A stretch of 64,000 nt of DNA from Acidithiobacillus sulfuriphilus (GCF_003721225.1 NZ_RIZI01000193.1:1-64000), one strand, 5' to 3'. Positions 37,970-47,291 are shown, counted from the stretch's first letter. The notes: a model not told the origin generated them from the sequence alone. Made by a program: numbers and translations.

Positions 37970-39385
37970 TTATTTCCGCCCAAAAACTTCGCTTTCCTGA
38001 GATTCCAAATCCTGCCCCATCTTGATCAGAACCTGAGGCGCTCTGATTTTAAGCATATAAAGCCACGCTACACCAATACCCAAGTAAGCCACGAACAGAT
38101 AAGGTAGAACATTGTATGGGTAGGATGGCACTGGGTATACACTACCAAAAAATGCACCCACCATAAATATTCCGCCAAGGGACCCAAATACAATATTTCT
38201 CGCCTTCAATGCCTTGTTTTTATGTAAATATATAGGCGCTGCCAAGCTGATAAGAAAGTAGGCAAATATAAAACCAAAAGTTGCGAACGTTCCAGTAATT
38301 CCGAACGTGTTTAGCGGTCCCTCACTCAGCATGGATAAGGGAACAATGAGCGCTATTACTGAACTAATCAATATGGCAACATGCGGGGTCTGATGATTAG
38401 CATGAACCATTCCCATCGATCTATGCACGAATTGATATCTTCCCATGGAAAAAAGGAGTCTAGACGCTGCATTGAGGCTCGCGAGGACACAAGCAAAGGC
38501 ACTCATCGAGGCAATCACATAAATAAATACCACCAGCTCCGACTGACCAACAACATGAAGAAGCGTATCCAAAGGGGCTGAGTCATTACCAAGTTTTGAT
38601 GCATCTCCTCCAAACGCAATCACCATCGCATAAGCCACGAACATGAAAAATATACCAGCAAATATCATACTGGAAAGTATCGCCATAGGAATAGTTTTTA
38701 ACGGATTCTTGGATTCCTTTCCCAGGGTTGCTGCACTTTCAAAACCGACAAATGAAAATATTCCCAAAACTATCGCCTCGGCAAATCCTTTGGTAGTTAC
38801 GCCATGCAAAGTGAGTTGCGTAGTATCGACAATAAGTTGATGGTGTTTTACCAGAGCAATTACCAGCACAATAGAAATTATAGCAACAGATATGATTTCT
38901 ATCGCGACACTAATGCGTGATGATAATTTTATATCTCGATAAGATAGGTAACCTACCAATGCTATTGTTACTACATATATGATATATGAGTGAACAGTTA
39001 AACCTAAAGGAGTGAGCGCATTCTGTACAAAAATTGCTTCACCGGCAAGCACGGCCATTGCTGTGCCAATATAGGCTGCCACCAGACCGAATCCGGCCAG
39101 GCCTCCACTCAATGGCCCCAGCGATCTGGAAATAAACACGAAAAATGACCCGGCAGCAGCGAAACGGCCGGCTAGCGCGGCAATGTTAAGCCCGACAAAC
39201 AACAACGCAAATGAAGCCACTCCATAAACAAGCCAGCTACCCTGTCCGGCCAATGCCGCGACCGCCACAACATTTAATGCCGGGGTGAATGTGGGGGATA
39301 TGTTTGCCAACGACTGGCCGATTGTTTCAATGAAACCAAGGCTAGAACCTCTTAATGTTGTAGCAGGTTTTATGACCGCACTCAT
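37970..39385 (-). CDS. APC-family amino acid/amine permease, copy 1
   Basis: 471 residues from the ATG at 39385 with GGGAGG 8 nt upstream; a longer frame to 39475 would begin at the sigma-54 promoter and is rejected. About 12 hydrophobic segments; the start GFIETIGQSLANISPTFTPALN is typical of one branch of APC permeases. Closely related to the permease at 42262-43695, which lies with the dimethylamine genes. It heads an operon with an SDR and a cysteine hydrolase under nitrogen control; the substrate is probably an amine, amide or amino alcohol. Confidence 0.9.
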   Translation of the reverse strand: MSAVIKPATTLRGSSLGFIETIGQSLANISPTFTPALNVVAVAALAGQGSWLVYGVASFALLFVGLNIAALAGRFAAAGSFFVFISRSLGPLSGGLAGFGLVAAYIGTAMAVLAGEAIFVQNALTPLGLTVHSYIIYVVTIALVGYLSYRDIKLSSRISVAIEIISVAIISIVLVIALVKHHQLIVDTTQLTLHGVTTKGFAEAIVLGIFSFVGFESAATLGKESKNPLKTIPMAILSSMIFAGIFFMFVAYAMVIAFGGDASKLGNDSAPLDTLLHVVGQSELVVFIYVIASMSAFACVLASLNAASRLLFSMGRYQFVHRSMGMVHANHQTPHVAILISSVIALIVPLSMLSEGPLNTFGITGTFATFGFIFAYFLISLAAPIYLHKNKALKARNIVFGSLGGIFMVGAFFGSVYPVPSYPYNVLPYLFVAYLGIGVAWLYMLKIRAPQVLIKMGQDLESQESEVFGRK

Positions 39386-39470
39386 CGGTAAGACCTCCCA
39401 ATTGAAACTAGATAAATGGTTCGACATGATACTCGGTACATGGCTGATTATTCGCCTACATTCCATATTA

Positions 39471-39486
39471 AGCAATTAATGTGCCG
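39471..39486 (-). promoter_or_regulatory. Sigma-54 promoter of the APC-SDR-hydrolase operon
   Basis: Minus-strand CGGCACATTAATTGCT: GG-N10-GC with GGCAC and TTGCT blocks, close to the textbook sequence. Confidence 0.8.
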
Positions 39487-39577
39487 GCCATATTAAATAT
39501 AATTTCCATGGGAAACATAGGGATACTATATTTCCTTATATGAAATTTAGTCTATTATGGTGCATCGCTGATAATCA

Positions 39578-39594
39578 TGCACTTAGATGGTGCA
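39578..39594 (-). promoter_or_regulatory. NtrC box
   Basis: TGCACT-TAGAT-GGTGCA matches the consensus in 11 of 12 arm positions, 92 bp upstream of the sigma-54 element. An extra half-site TGGTGCA lies at 39558-39564. Confidence 0.72.
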
Positions 39595-39689
39595 ATTTTT
39601 CGTGAAAGGGAAAACGACGCTGGGGAAAGTTGACCCTGATTCCAGCGCGGTGGCACTCGTCGTCTGGTTACAGGAAGCCGCTGATGCGG

Positions 39690-39945
39690 CGCCCGCAAAA
39701 CGCAGGCCTGCGCGGAAGCCGGTTTATCACTACGCACGGTAGAACACTGGATAGAGGAGCAAGGGATAGTGAAAACAGATACCCGCACAACGATAAAACA
39801 ACAAGTTCCTGTTAATCAAATTATTCATTCTAAGGTTTTTTCCACCATTATCCAATTTGTTCCTGCTAGCGGTATGTGGGCCATAGTGGTTCATCAACCT
39901 ACTTTGGTTTCGGCAGGCGAGTTCTTCGTCAATACGGTGTAGCAG
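39690..39945 (+). pseudogene. Possible IS3-family OrfB N-terminal fragment
   Basis: The plus strand encodes RKTQACAEAGLSLRTVEHWIEEQ, resembling the helix-turn-helix opening of IS3-group OrfB proteins, preceded by a stop and followed by a sequence that does not continue the family. Low confidence; probably debris at the edge of the mobile-element zone. Confidence 0.3.
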
Positions 39946-40091
39946 CTGAAAGATTTTGAGATCGTGCAGGAGGTTGTGACACACTGGAGGGGTTCTTTTC
40001 TTTGCCGGAAATTGACACTCCCCCCAACAGGCGCGTTTGTTCGTAAGCGTCTGTTTGTTCAAGTCCCTTGAGGGAGACTCACCCCTCCCCC

Positions 40092-40833
40092 TCACGCTAC
40101 GTGATCACTAGGGCATCCACAAAGCCCATCATTATCTCTGGCCGTACTCAGCCAGATTGAGGATGACCTTGTGCTTGCGGTAGACGCTGATGGAGAGTTT
40201 GAAACCGTAAGTGCTTTTACTATGTTTTTTGATCCAGATGGTCCAGGCGACATCCAGATCTTTCTGCCGCCGCTTGGCAGGGCTCCAGTCTGCAGGCATG
40301 GCACCCTGTCGGAACTGCTCGTTGTCGTCCTTGCTGAAATGTTGTTTCTGGTCGGGTACCAGGGTGGCATCAATAATTTGCCTACCCCGGACCATATAGC
40401 CGTGCTGCAGGAGTTGCCGCTCGACCGCCGTGAACAGGGCTTCGGCGCCCGCGGCACCGATCCGGTTCTCATAGGTCCAGATCGTGGTCCGGCCCGGCAG
40501 GTTGACGGCATCGAGCAGACTACAGCAGCGTTGATAGCTACGCCGATCCGGGAGTTGATACTCCATTTGCTCATCGGAAAGGTTGTAGAGATGTTTTAGC
40601 ACCAGTATCCGCATCAAGGTCTCTGTCGGATACTGTGGACGGCCACCTTGCGGACTAACAGGAGGCGGTGTGATCCAATTCACTCTCGGCGGCAAGACGT
40701 AGTAAAGTCGATATGGCTACCGATCCGCACCAGGGGATCACTCAACTGGTCGATCTTTTATTGATGCAATTCCGCTGCGAGCAGATCCGTCTTGATCGCG
40801 CTCTTCCGTGGTTTCATATCCTGGCCTCATCTC
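40092..40833 (-). pseudogene. IS5-family transposase, broken
   Basis: The longest piece (40132-40695) encodes GGRPQYPTETLMRILVLKHLYNLSDEQMEYQL and GRQIIDATLVPDQKQHFSKDDN, clear IS5-group transposase. The upstream N-terminal part (start near 40820, with KIDQLSDPLVRIGSHIDF near 40758-40705) is cut by in-frame stops, and the C-terminal end stops at AEYGQR before the catalytic Glu region. Non-functional remnant. Confidence 0.82.
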
Positions 40834-41128
40834 CATCCGCTTGTCCCAATTTTATCACGACAAGACCTCAACAGCAGGTTTTTCGAGGTCCCTTCTATCT
40901 AGTACCTGCGCGATCCGGCGGTCCCGCCATGGCTTTCGCCCGGAGCAATCTCTTCGACGAAATGCACCTTTCCTAGCTCTCGGTGGTTGGTGAAGTGCAG
41001 GATATCTCTGCTTTGTTCTTCCCGATGTCTGGTCGAGCGTCGCACGCGCAGATAAGCGACCCTTTTGCACGTTGTGGGATGCCCGTTTGTCACCATTTTT
41101 ACTCCATTCGATGAATACCAAAATTTCC

Positions 41129-41197
41129 CGTTTATCCGATAATGAATATTATACGGAAATGTTTGGTTTTCCTATAATATTCATTATCGGATAAACG
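41129..41197. repeat. 25-bp perfect inverted repeat with 19-bp loop
   Basis: Arms 41129-41153 and 41173-41197 are exact reverse complements, and part of the loop edges also pairs. The AT-rich arms contain ATAATGAATATTATA. It lies between IS5 and IS1595 remnants. It could be a miniature element, facing IS ends or a DNA-structure/regulatory site; no T-run follows. Confidence 0.75.
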
Positions 41198-41214
41198 ATC
41201 ATTTAATATGCCTC

Positions 41215-41757
41215 TTAACCTTTTTCAGCCATGAATCGGATGGGCATATGGTCCATGCAGGCATGGACCAGGCGCAACGGGAGTTCCGGCTCCCAGAATC
41301 GCCGGTTGAAGCGATAGACGAACTCGTCCAGATACTTCCCTGACACCCCATGGAACGTGCCCAGGAAGAAGGCCTTGAGGTTGCCAATGGCGATGTGCAC
41401 CCAGGGCAACCACTCATCCACCTGGTCCGCTTTGGTGACGCGCCCCTCATGTTCCTAGCTCTCTCCCAGAACCCGCAGCGTCACCAGACCGTCTCGGCGG
41501 CTTGGCTATCCCGGACGCCGGTGGCGTCTTGCAAATTGGCGGACGTTGTCTGCGGATATCGATGGCGTGGCTTCCATGGCTATGAAGCCGGCCTTTTTGC
41601 CACGATTTCCCACGGCGACCAGGATCGGGGTCTTGCCCTCGGCGCCCCGACCGCTTTTACCGCCGGACCTTCGCCCACCGACGAAAGCATCATCCAGCTC
41701 CATGAGCCCATTCAGCCGATAGATGCTGCCATCTCCGGCTCTCCTACTCCCTTGCAT
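41215..41757 (-). pseudogene. IS1595-family (ISXO2-like) transposase, broken
   Basis: Two pieces in different frames: 41506-41757 has LMELDDAFVGGRRSGGKSGRGAEGKTPILVAV, and 41215-41421 has WVHIAIGNLKAFFLGTFHGV and YLDEFVYRFNRRFWEPEL, the beginning and end of the ISXO2-like DDE domain. The N-terminal zinc-ribbon part is missing and the middle is frameshifted. Confidence 0.8.
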
Positions 41758-41854
41758 ACAATGAGTTAAAGCATGGATGCTGAGAACGGTTCAGAGGCAT
41801 GTTATTTAAAGTATAAGCGATTCCTGCGCATTTTCCATCTAGTGAGGGCTTCCC

Positions 41855-42240
41855 ATGGCAAGAATAAGAATCTTCAACACGTTGGAGGAAGAGGCATTCG
41901 ACCCCCCGCTGGTGTTCAACAGCGCCGACCGTAAGCGGTTCTTCTCCTTGCCGCCAATACTCAAAGACTCGATGGTGAATCTGCACACCCCCACCAAGAA
42001 AGTCTGCTTCCTGGTGGCAGCGGGGTATTTCAAGGCGCGGCGCAAATTCTTTGACTGGCAATTTCGCCCAGGGGATATCGAGTAAGTCGCTGGTCAGATC
42101 AGCGTGAACCCGTCCGAGGTTCGCGTCGAGCCCTACGACAAGAAAATCTATCCCCCACCATCAACGAGTCATCCTGAGCTACTTTGACGGCGCCCGCTCG
42201 GCGAAGCCACGAACACCGCCACCGAGTTTCTGGCGGAGAC
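41855..42240 (+). pseudogene. Tn3-family transposase N-terminal fragment
   Basis: MARIRIFNTLEEEAFDPPLVFNSADRKRFF and TPTKKVCFLVAAGYFKARRKFF are the opening of Tn3-type transposases (DUF4158 region). A stop interrupts at 42085, after which related sequence continues to about 42240 with further damage. The rest (over 800 residues) is missing; it abuts the 3' end of the permease gene. Confidence 0.82.
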
Positions 42241-42261
42241 CAGATATAGTTACATTTCCTT

Positions 42262-43695
42262 CTACTTCTTCCCGATTATGAGCTTAGCATGCTCCTCCAG
42301 ATCCTGCTCAATCAGTTTAACCATCTGAGGTGATTTACTTTTTGCATAAATAAACCACCCAATACCAACAATAATATATGCTAAATATAAATACGGTATT
42401 ACATTGTATGGAAAAGGAGGAACCGGATACACACTGCCGGTAAAGGCGGCGACCATAAATAACGCTCCTAAAACTCCGGTAAGGACAACACCAAAGGTGA
42501 GCTTTCTATTCTTAACAAGATAAACTGGCGCGCCTACGCTGACCAGAAAATAGGCCGTCATAAATCCGAACGACGCGAATGTTCCTGTTAGATCAAAAGC
42601 GTTCATCGCGTTTCCATCAAAAGAGAACCACAACACAACAGCCAAAACAAATATTGACATTACCAAAAGAGCCACGTGCGGTGTTCCGTATTTTTTATGG
42701 ACCAGCCCCATAGATCTATGGACGATTTGAAACCTGGCCATAGAATAAAAAATACGAGAGGCTGCATTTATTGATGCCATAGTGCATGCAAAAGCGCTGA
42801 TAGCCGCAATAAAATACATAACTGGCCCAATGTAAGGCACACCCAACTCATTTGTAATATACATTAATGGCGTATTACTGGCACCAAAAATAGTAGAATT
42901 TCCCTTAAATGCTATCATCATTACATACGCAACAAACAATCCAAATATACCAGATACTACCTCTGTAGCTATTACAACCTTATGCACGGTACTCAAAGGT
43001 TTTTTTGCTTCGCCACTTAATGTTGCACCGCTATCAAATGCAGCCAGAGAGAATATGGCGATGAAAACACCCTCAGCCATACCTTTGAAAGATGTCCCAC
43101 GGAGTGATAACTGGTCCATATCAATAATCTTGTAAGTTCCGCTGACCAGAATCGCACACAAAAGAACGAAAACAATGGTGATTGTAGTAAATTCTATAAT
43201 TATACTCACCTTTGATGAAACACTGATATCCCTATACGTTAAATAAACAATTAATACTATACTTAACAAATAGATTAAGCTAGATGATACACCAAATCCA
43301 AAATACTGTGTGGCAGCATCGATAAACATGTACTCACCTGCAAGAACGGCAATTGCTGTGCTGATATATGCCGCGGCAAGCCCCCATCCGGCAATAACCC
43401 CAGCAGCAGAACCTAACCCCTTTGAAATATATAGGAATAATGATCCTGTGCCAGATATACGTTTAGCGAATATACCGATATTCATGGCCACCAGCGTAAG
43501 ACCAAGAGAAGCAAGGCCAAAAACTAACCATGTACCATTCCCAGCCAACGCAACTACTGCAGCCACGTTAAGTGCCGGCATGAATGTAGGGGAAAGATTT
43601 GCTAGGGATTGCCCGAATAATTCCCAAAATCCAAGATTAGCATTTTTTAATTCCATACCTTTATTCGTGCTCGCTGCATCCACTTGAATCGACAT
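42262..43695 (-). CDS. APC-family permease, copy 2, linked to methylated-amine genes
   Basis: 477 residues from the ATG at 43695 (GGGGG upstream). About 12 hydrophobic segments; GFWELFGQSLANLSPTFMPALNVAAVVALAG parallels copy 1. It is the last gene after the haem monooxygenase, across a 284-bp gap with no sigma-54 element, so it is probably read from the cupin promoter. A role in uptake of dimethylamine, methylamine or a related amine is inferred from context. Confidence 0.88.
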   Translation of the reverse strand: MSIQVDAASTNKGMELKNANLGFWELFGQSLANLSPTFMPALNVAAVVALAGNGTWLVFGLASLGLTLVAMNIGIFAKRISGTGSLFLYISKGLGSAAGVIAGWGLAAAYISTAIAVLAGEYMFIDAATQYFGFGVSSSLIYLLSIVLIVYLTYRDISVSSKVSIIIEFTTITIVFVLLCAILVSGTYKIIDMDQLSLRGTSFKGMAEGVFIAIFSLAAFDSGATLSGEAKKPLSTVHKVVIATEVVSGIFGLFVAYVMMIAFKGNSTIFGASNTPLMYITNELGVPYIGPVMYFIAAISAFACTMASINAASRIFYSMARFQIVHRSMGLVHKKYGTPHVALLVMSIFVLAVVLWFSFDGNAMNAFDLTGTFASFGFMTAYFLVSVGAPVYLVKNRKLTFGVVLTGVLGALFMVAAFTGSVYPVPPFPYNVIPYLYLAYIIVGIGWFIYAKSKSPQMVKLIEQDLEEHAKLIIGKK

Positions 43696-43979
43696 AATAT
43701 GACCCCCAAAGTAAAGTACCGCCACAGATTAAACCTAAGATACTTCTATTCAATCCCACATTGTAACTAATGACGCATCAAGACCCATTCAAGTTACTAT
43801 ATCTCTTTGCTTTTTATTATTTTCCTTATGCTGCCGATAACGGTAAATATTACGAAGCAACAATCTTTCATTAGAGTAACCTATATCACATATGCGCCCA
43901 ATCAACTGAACTGACCATCAGAAGCTCTCCCAACGGATTTACCACTACGATCCAGAATAAACCAATCCTGATTATTGGG

Positions 43980-44987
43980 CTATTGGTTGAGACGTCTCTC
44001 AGACCATACAATAATATCATTACGATATTTTGCGAATCCTTTATACTCAGAGATCTTGTCATTTAACGAGCGCATAATTGAATAAAAATTTGATAACCAC
44101 TCATGATTGCTAGCTAAATCATTCAAACTGAGCAGGTAAGTCCTTGTTGTTAACATCAAAGAATTACTTCTTGGTAAACGTGTGAATGTCTGCAACTCGA
44201 CGCGAAGGAACACAATTTCACCGGCATTGTCACATGTAACAAATGATCTATTTATTCCCCATTGATGATATTGTTCCGTAGATGTGTCAAGCATTGGAAA
44301 TATTGTAAGGGTCCAATTTAGGCGTTGCAGAGGCTCCTCTATGCGAAGATTTAAAAGAACACTCAATACGCGATCGTAAACACCCATCTCATGGGCTAGC
44401 GGCACTGGACCATGAATTTCGTGAAAAGACATACCAAAATCAAACTGTGCAGAAAAATCAGCTGCAAAAGTTATCATTCCAGCATCTAAATATAAGTTAT
44501 TATCACGTTGGTCAAGAATAAAGAAATCACCTTGACATTGCCTTGTAATATATTCTAACGGCCCCATAGTGAGTGTAGCACAATCACCGAATTTAAACTT
44601 ATTTGAAATATTTAGAAGGTTATTTCTCCAAATCCACTCTGGGCCACACGTTTCAAGGCTAAAATATCCAGGATAATCACGAGATAAATTAATCATGATA
44701 TATTCGAGAGCATCCCATTGTGCAGTTTCCATATGAGATAAAGCACCATATCTTGAACGATCCTGTTCCAGAATACGCCTGCGCTCGTAGACTTCTGATA
44801 TATAATGCTCATCAACATCTATAAGATGCTCATATGGGGAACCAATCGGGCCTTTTATGTAGGGTTTGACATCCACGTAATACATATATTCGTTACTCTT
44901 AAATGGAAACGGAAAGCGCGCAATCGCTTCATCGCTATTCTTGAATGTAAATGGACATGCATAGCTTTCCAGTTTCATCTTTATCAT
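43980..44987 (-). CDS. Haem-dependent oxidative N-demethylase (DUF3445), dimethylamine monooxygenase haem subunit
   Basis: 335 residues. It matches the DUF3445/HODM family: the opening NSDEAIARFPFPFKSNEYMYYVD, the middle LETCGPEWIWRNNLL, then SFHEIHGPVPLAHEMGVYDRV and PLQRLNWTLTIFP followed by LRVELQTFTRLPRSNSLMLTTRTYLLSL are typical. Known members oxidise dimethylamine to methylamine plus formaldehyde with O2 and a reductase. Here it follows a PDR-type reductase and the small zinc-ribbon subunit, matching the three polypeptides described for secondary-amine monooxygenase. GGAG lies 8 nt before the ATG. Symbols vary (dmm genes), so none is assigned. Markedly AT-rich. Confidence 0.9.
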   Translation of the reverse strand: MIKMKLESYACPFTFKNSDEAIARFPFPFKSNEYMYYVDVKPYIKGPIGSPYEHLIDVDEHYISEVYERRRILEQDRSRYGALSHMETAQWDALEYIMINLSRDYPGYFSLETCGPEWIWRNNLLNISNKFKFGDCATLTMGPLEYITRQCQGDFFILDQRDNNLYLDAGMITFAADFSAQFDFGMSFHEIHGPVPLAHEMGVYDRVLSVLLNLRIEEPLQRLNWTLTIFPMLDTSTEQYHQWGINRSFVTCDNAGEIVFLRVELQTFTRLPRSNSLMLTTRTYLLSLNDLASNHEWLSNFYSIMRSLNDKISEYKGFAKYRNDIIVWSERRLNQ

Positions 44988-45018
44988 GTTTTATGCTCCA
45001 CTATATCCGCAGTAATAA

Positions 45019-45960
45019 TCATAAATCCAAGATAATCTTATCGTGCCCACGCGAAACACATGGCAAGATAAGATTTCCTTCTTTTTTTTCATCATCACTC
45101 AAGTAACAATCTCGGTGCTCGATATCTCCAGATATTACTCTTGTAGCACATAGTCCACATGCTCCAGATCTACACCCATATGGAATGTCCACGCCTAGAT
45201 TCTCTAATGCTTCTAAAAGAGTAAGGTCTTTAGGCACATTTCCAGACATATTCGAGTTTTTTAATTCAAAGATGAAAGGATTTCCACTTTGCCCAGAATC
45301 AAATAATTCATAGTGCAGATGAGATCTAGGCCAATTTAAATATTCTGCGACGCTTATGACGTTCTCGATAAGCGATTTAGGACCGCAAACATAAGCATGA
45401 GCACCAACTGGTTGGTCTTTCAATATATCTTCTACCCTCACTCGCTTTCCATCGTTCGAGCAATAATAATAATATTTTTTTACAATATCTATCAATTGGT
45501 TATGAAATACAGTCTTATTCATGCACTTAAACGCATAATGCATCTCAAAATCAAGTTGATAACGCATTAAATATTTTATATATGTTACAAATGGGGTAAC
45601 ACCGATTCCTCCAGCGATTAATATATGTTTTCGTGCTAATTTATTGATAGGAAAATTATTCCTGGGGTATGTGATCTCTAAAACAGATCCTGTCTGAATT
45701 AGATTGTGCATAAATGATGATCCACCATGCGAATCATCTCTTCTAAGTACTGCTATTTCATAAGCCTCGGTATCCCACGGGTCATTAATTAATGAGTAGG
45801 CGTTATAATGGGTATATCCATATAAATTTAGCTTTACAAGAATATTACTACCAGGAGAAAATCCAGGTAAAGCAGCCAGATCTTGGGCAATAAACCTAAA
45901 TATCTTAACATTATCAACTGGTTGTTTAATTCCTGCAACACAAACAGTTATCGTTTTCAT
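45019..45960 (-). CDS. PDR/VanB-type flavin-ferredoxin reductase of the dimethylamine monooxygenase
   Basis: 313 residues. Ferredoxin-NADP-reductase module first: KLNLYGYTHYNAYSLIND (FMN-binding RxYSL-like), then GGIGVTPFVTYIKYLM for NAD. The C-terminal plant-type [2Fe-2S] domain has YGCRSGACGLCATRVISGD and a final Cys in LILPCVSRG. This order (reductase then ferredoxin at the C-terminus) is that of the phthalate dioxygenase reductase group, as in the 36-kDa subunit of secondary-amine monooxygenase. It passes electrons from NAD(P)H to the haem subunit encoded 31 bp downstream. AGGAG precedes the ATG. Confidence 0.9.
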   Translation of the reverse strand: MKTITVCVAGIKQPVDNVKIFRFIAQDLAALPGFSPGSNILVKLNLYGYTHYNAYSLINDPWDTEAYEIAVLRRDDSHGGSSFMHNLIQTGSVLEITYPRNNFPINKLARKHILIAGGIGVTPFVTYIKYLMRYQLDFEMHYAFKCMNKTVFHNQLIDIVKKYYYYCSNDGKRVRVEDILKDQPVGAHAYVCGPKSLIENVISVAEYLNWPRSHLHYELFDSGQSGNPFIFELKNSNMSGNVPKDLTLLEALENLGVDIPYGCRSGACGLCATRVISGDIEHRDCYLSDDEKKEGNLILPCVSRGHDKIILDL

Positions 45961-46004
45961 GCTTACTCCTGGATAATAATTAAGCTTTTATGCTCCTTGA
46001 TATC

Positions 46005-46550
46005 TTAGTCATCTACTCGCACCCCTAGATAAGCACCCATTCGTCGCGAAAAATGATTACGCACGAACAATGAGGTCCCGCACCTGTTGCATTGTATTAT
46101 GCTAGAATTATCGGCAATATTGATTGTACTGCAATGCGCGCAGTATACATTTCTTTTGGAACCACACTTATTTAAAATAATGTTGCCATCTGTAATTCCT
46201 ACTTTTTTTGCTAGTTTCACCATAGACCAAATAAATATCTCATCGCCAGAGAAATAAACCACCGTTCCCATGCTCGATTTATTTAGCGTATCCAGCATTG
46301 CATGGGTTATCCCGCACTGTGGTTTATGCGTAATTACCTGGAATCTTTCATCAGTACGTAGACCATCTAACACCATGATATCATCGCTATCTATTTCAAG
46401 ATGGACAATAAGCGATGTCAATGGCGGTAATTTTTTTGTAAACTCCATTAACGAAGTAATATTATTGCAATTGCTTGCTATTATATGCTGGTTAGCCGCT
46501 TCAGTCGGGACTAATTCGGTGTAAAGAGGTGTGCTACGCCTTAAAAACAT
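46005..46550 (-). CDS. dmmA: Small dimethylamine monooxygenase subunit, DmmA-like with C-terminal zinc ribbon
   Basis: 181 residues. It has a C-terminal four-Cys ribbon VYCAHCSTINIADNSSIIQCNRCGTSLFVR, and a preceding Rossmann-like part (GTVVYFSGDEIFIWSMVKLAKKVG) that resembles a ferredoxin-reductase NAD region. The size fits the roughly 20-24 kDa subunit of secondary-amine monooxygenase. It sits 44 bp before the reductase. The ribbon may bind zinc or iron. The symbol follows common usage for this small family but is my recollection, not a search result. Confidence 0.72.
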   Translation of the reverse strand: MFLRRSTPLYTELVPTEAANQHIIASNCNNITSLMEFTKKLPPLTSLIVHLEIDSDDIMVLDGLRTDERFQVITHKPQCGITHAMLDTLNKSSMGTVVYFSGDEIFIWSMVKLAKKVGITDGNIILNKCGSKRNVYCAHCSTINIADNSSIIQCNRCGTSLFVRNHFSRRMGAYLGVRVDD

Positions 46551-46636
46551 GTTGGCTCCTATTTACTATTCACTTGACCACCATAAGGCATCGCATTACT
46601 TTTCCAGGATACCATTAACTCTCACGAGCGATTCCG

Positions 46637-46688
46637 GGCTAGATCGGCAGGGATCAATGAGCCGAACACGATCTAGCCATTAGTTAAC
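46637..46688 (-). repeat. 10-bp inverted repeat between cupin and DmmA-like genes
   Basis: GGCTAGATCG and CGATCTAGCC, perfect, with a 32-base loop, in a 205-bp gap within the operon. It may act as an attenuator or processing site that lowers downstream expression, or be a factor-binding site. Confidence 0.5.
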
Positions 46689-46755
46689 AATCTTATAACC
46701 ACATACCTACGTCTTCTTACGAGACTTAGACATATGAACAATAATGCTCTATAAT

Positions 46756-47109
46756 TCACACAGAACTTATCATTTCTCGCAGGGCGCAATAAAATATTGT
46801 GGCACATGAGGCAGAAGAAAATGTTATTTCACTTCCACTTGAAAAATAAAAAATATCGCCTGGTATCCCTTTCCTAGATTGCCCACTTTCGTCAGTGACT
46901 ATTACTTCCCCTTCCACCACCAACTTCATTTCGTCAAAGCCATATTTATAAGTTAATGGGTCACCCTTCTCCATTCGAAAAAATCCGCATGTCAAAGGCG
47001 TTGACTTATCATTTGAGCCGAGAAAATCCTTCATGAAACCATTATCGTTCGGCAATCCCATCGATTGTAGAGTTGCCCGCTGAGCACCAGATATATACTC
47101 CATTGTCAT
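46756..47109 (-). CDS. Small cupin protein, EutQ-like
   Basis: 117 residues: one cupin barrel (GFFRMEKGDPLTYKYGFDEMKLVVEGEVIVTDESGQ and GIPGDIFYFSSGSEITF). Similar to the ethanolamine-utilisation EutQ cupin group; the usual metal-binding His residues are mostly absent, so catalysis is doubtful. It is the first gene after the sigma-54 promoter and heads the run leading to the dimethylamine monooxygenase. AGGAG lies 9 nt before the ATG. It could be an accessory factor or an amine sensor; function unproven. Confidence 0.8.
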   Translation of the reverse strand: MTMEYISGAQRATLQSMGLPNDNGFMKDFLGSNDKSTPLTCGFFRMEKGDPLTYKYGFDEMKLVVEGEVIVTDESGQSRKGIPGDIFYFSSGSEITFSSASCATIFYCALREMISSV

Positions 47110-47152
47110 TGCTACATTCTCCTATGTGTGAACTTATCGCCATGCAAGAACA

Positions 47153-47168
47153 TGCATGATGTATGCCA
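47153..47168 (-). promoter_or_regulatory. Sigma-54 promoter of the dimethylamine monooxygenase operon
   Basis: Minus-strand TGGCATACATCATGCA: GG-N10-GC with TGGCA and ATGCA blocks; the predicted leader to the cupin ATG is about 33 nt. Confidence 0.72.
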
Positions 47169-47231
47169 ACGTGCATGGAGCAGCAATACATTTATAAACA
47201 TACAGTTAAAAAAAGTTACCAATATGAAACA

Positions 47232-47277
47232 TGCTCCATCCTGGTGCGGATTGTGCTTGATGCACATAAATGGTGCG
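47232..47277 (-). promoter_or_regulatory. Two NtrC boxes
   Basis: TGCTCC-ATCCT-GGTGCG (47232-47248) and TGCACA-TAAAT-GGTGCG (47261-47277), with starts 29 bp apart, 64-109 bp upstream of the sigma-54 element. Confidence 0.72.
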
Positions 47278-47291
47278 TCACCAACATGATT

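Noticed and set aside
43696-43979. Search for a separate sigma-54 promoter for the second APC permease
   Set aside because: Only N9, N11 or N13 spacings were found, so no element is claimed.
47241-47256. Plus-strand GG-N10-GC match TGGTGCGGATTGTGCT
   Set aside because: It points into the 3' end of folD with no gene to serve, lacks the TGGCA/TTGC blocks and is explained by NtrC half-sites.
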